NCBI RefSeq assembly: GCF_001714725.1 | Contig: NZ_CP016447.1 | Span: forward strand, 372,001-436,000 | DNA: 64,000 nucleotides | DNA from: Acidovorax sp. RAC01 | GTDB lineage: Bacteria > Pseudomonadota > Gammaproteobacteria > Burkholderiales > Burkholderiaceae_C | Direction of reading: 5' to 3' | Shown here: positions 63,822 through 64,000 of the stretch, piece by piece | Layout of the letters: every line of letters starts with the position of its first letter | Numbering within the stretch: the first letter of the stretch is position 1 | Program-made: the position numbers and the translations under genes | Notes under the pieces: model-generated | What the model was told of the DNA's origin: nothing | Seen by the model: only the letters and a program-made list of their open reading frames with translations | Databases searched by the model: none

Positions 63822-64000
63822 AGGATCAGCGGGATGCGCCGGGTCCCGCGCTGTCGCACGGCCTGATGCAGCGGGGCAACAAGCAGGTCTGCTGATCGAC
63901 CCTGCAGCGCGCGCTGCCTGCGTTTCGGAGCGCGGCACGCATCACTGCCGTGGTGCCCTGTGCACATTCCGTGTTTTTTTCATGTCGGCGTATCTGACGC
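63822..64000. other. End of window, no gene recognised
   Basis: The last 179 bases contain no coherent open frame, hairpin or promoter that I can support. A short GTTTTTTTC run near 63971-63979 could be part of a terminator whose stem is not obvious. Confidence 0.3.

Overview
The window is high-GC DNA from a betaproteobacterium, most likely in the family Comamonadaceae (Acidovorax and relatives). Three things point there. Protein families such as the HTH-receiver regulators, TakP-type TRAP receptors and the dxs-ispA-xseB-Rieske block look typical of that group. Codon use is strongly GC3-biased. Two interspersed repeat families look like those scattered through Comamonadaceae genomes: an AT-rich GATAGCT/GCGCT palindrome and a GC-rich element of about 110 bp. 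No rRNA, tRNA, CRISPR array, prophage, transposase or recognisable defence system was found. The window is chromosomal, metabolic and regulatory in character.

Layout. 0-4.6 kb: the end of a DUF2236 oxygenase-like gene, then two tandem, translationally coupled 7TM-DISM/GGDEF diguanylate cyclases. 4.6-6.4 kb (minus): MipA/OmpV-like outer-membrane protein and undecaprenyl-diphosphatase UppP. 6.6-15.8 kb (minus): a complete MdtABC-type RND efflux operon with its own outer-membrane lipoprotein. 16.1-19.8 kb (plus): small membrane proteins, two 2TM-domain proteins and a LytS/LytTR-type two-component pair. 19.8-24.2 kb: an orphan ABC ATPase, a Tat-exported metallo-beta-lactamase-fold protein, a histidine phosphatase, a transglutaminase-like protein and a 56-residue basic protein. 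24.3-30.4 kb: a divergent signalling hub. On the minus strand it holds a receiver, an HD-GYP phosphodiesterase, a solute-binding protein and a PAS histidine kinase that appears to be split by a frameshift. On the plus strand it holds an HTH-receiver and a receiver-HPt protein. 30.5-31.7 kb: glutathione transferase and low-molecular-weight tyrosine phosphatase.

31.7-50.9 kb is a molybdenum/tungsten island. It contains a cox-like molybdenum hydroxylase operon (coxS, L, M, D, E, G, F; the large subunit has the form II motif AYRGAGR, not that of true CO dehydrogenase). A divergent AcoR-like regulator lacking an AAA+ domain follows, then modE, a palindromic ModE-type operator, modABC, an EAL phosphodiesterase, a tupBCA tungstate-type transporter with an additional ModA-like lipoprotein, and a divergent ModE-like/periplasmic-binding-domain regulator. 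Cofactor metal uptake, its regulators and the metalloenzyme therefore sit side by side.

50.9-56.7 kb: a TRAP permease pair (plus) facing two paralogous TakP-type receptors (minus), separated by about 800 bp that carry a pentanucleotide microsatellite. 56.8-60.1 kb (minus): xseB-ispA-dxs isoprenoid genes. 60.3-63.8 kb (plus): a Rieske oxygenase with an unusually long Rieske loop, an EamA permease and 3-mercaptopyruvate sulfurtransferase.

The window contains five cyclic-di-GMP or related phosphorelay outputs (two GGDEF, one HD-GYP, one EAL, one HPt). No wholly unknown system is evident. The strongest leads are the truncated AcoR-like regulator controlling a form II Mo-hydroxylase cluster, the repeats that supply coding sequence and stop codons, the split kinase, and the I-site divergence between the tandem cyclases.
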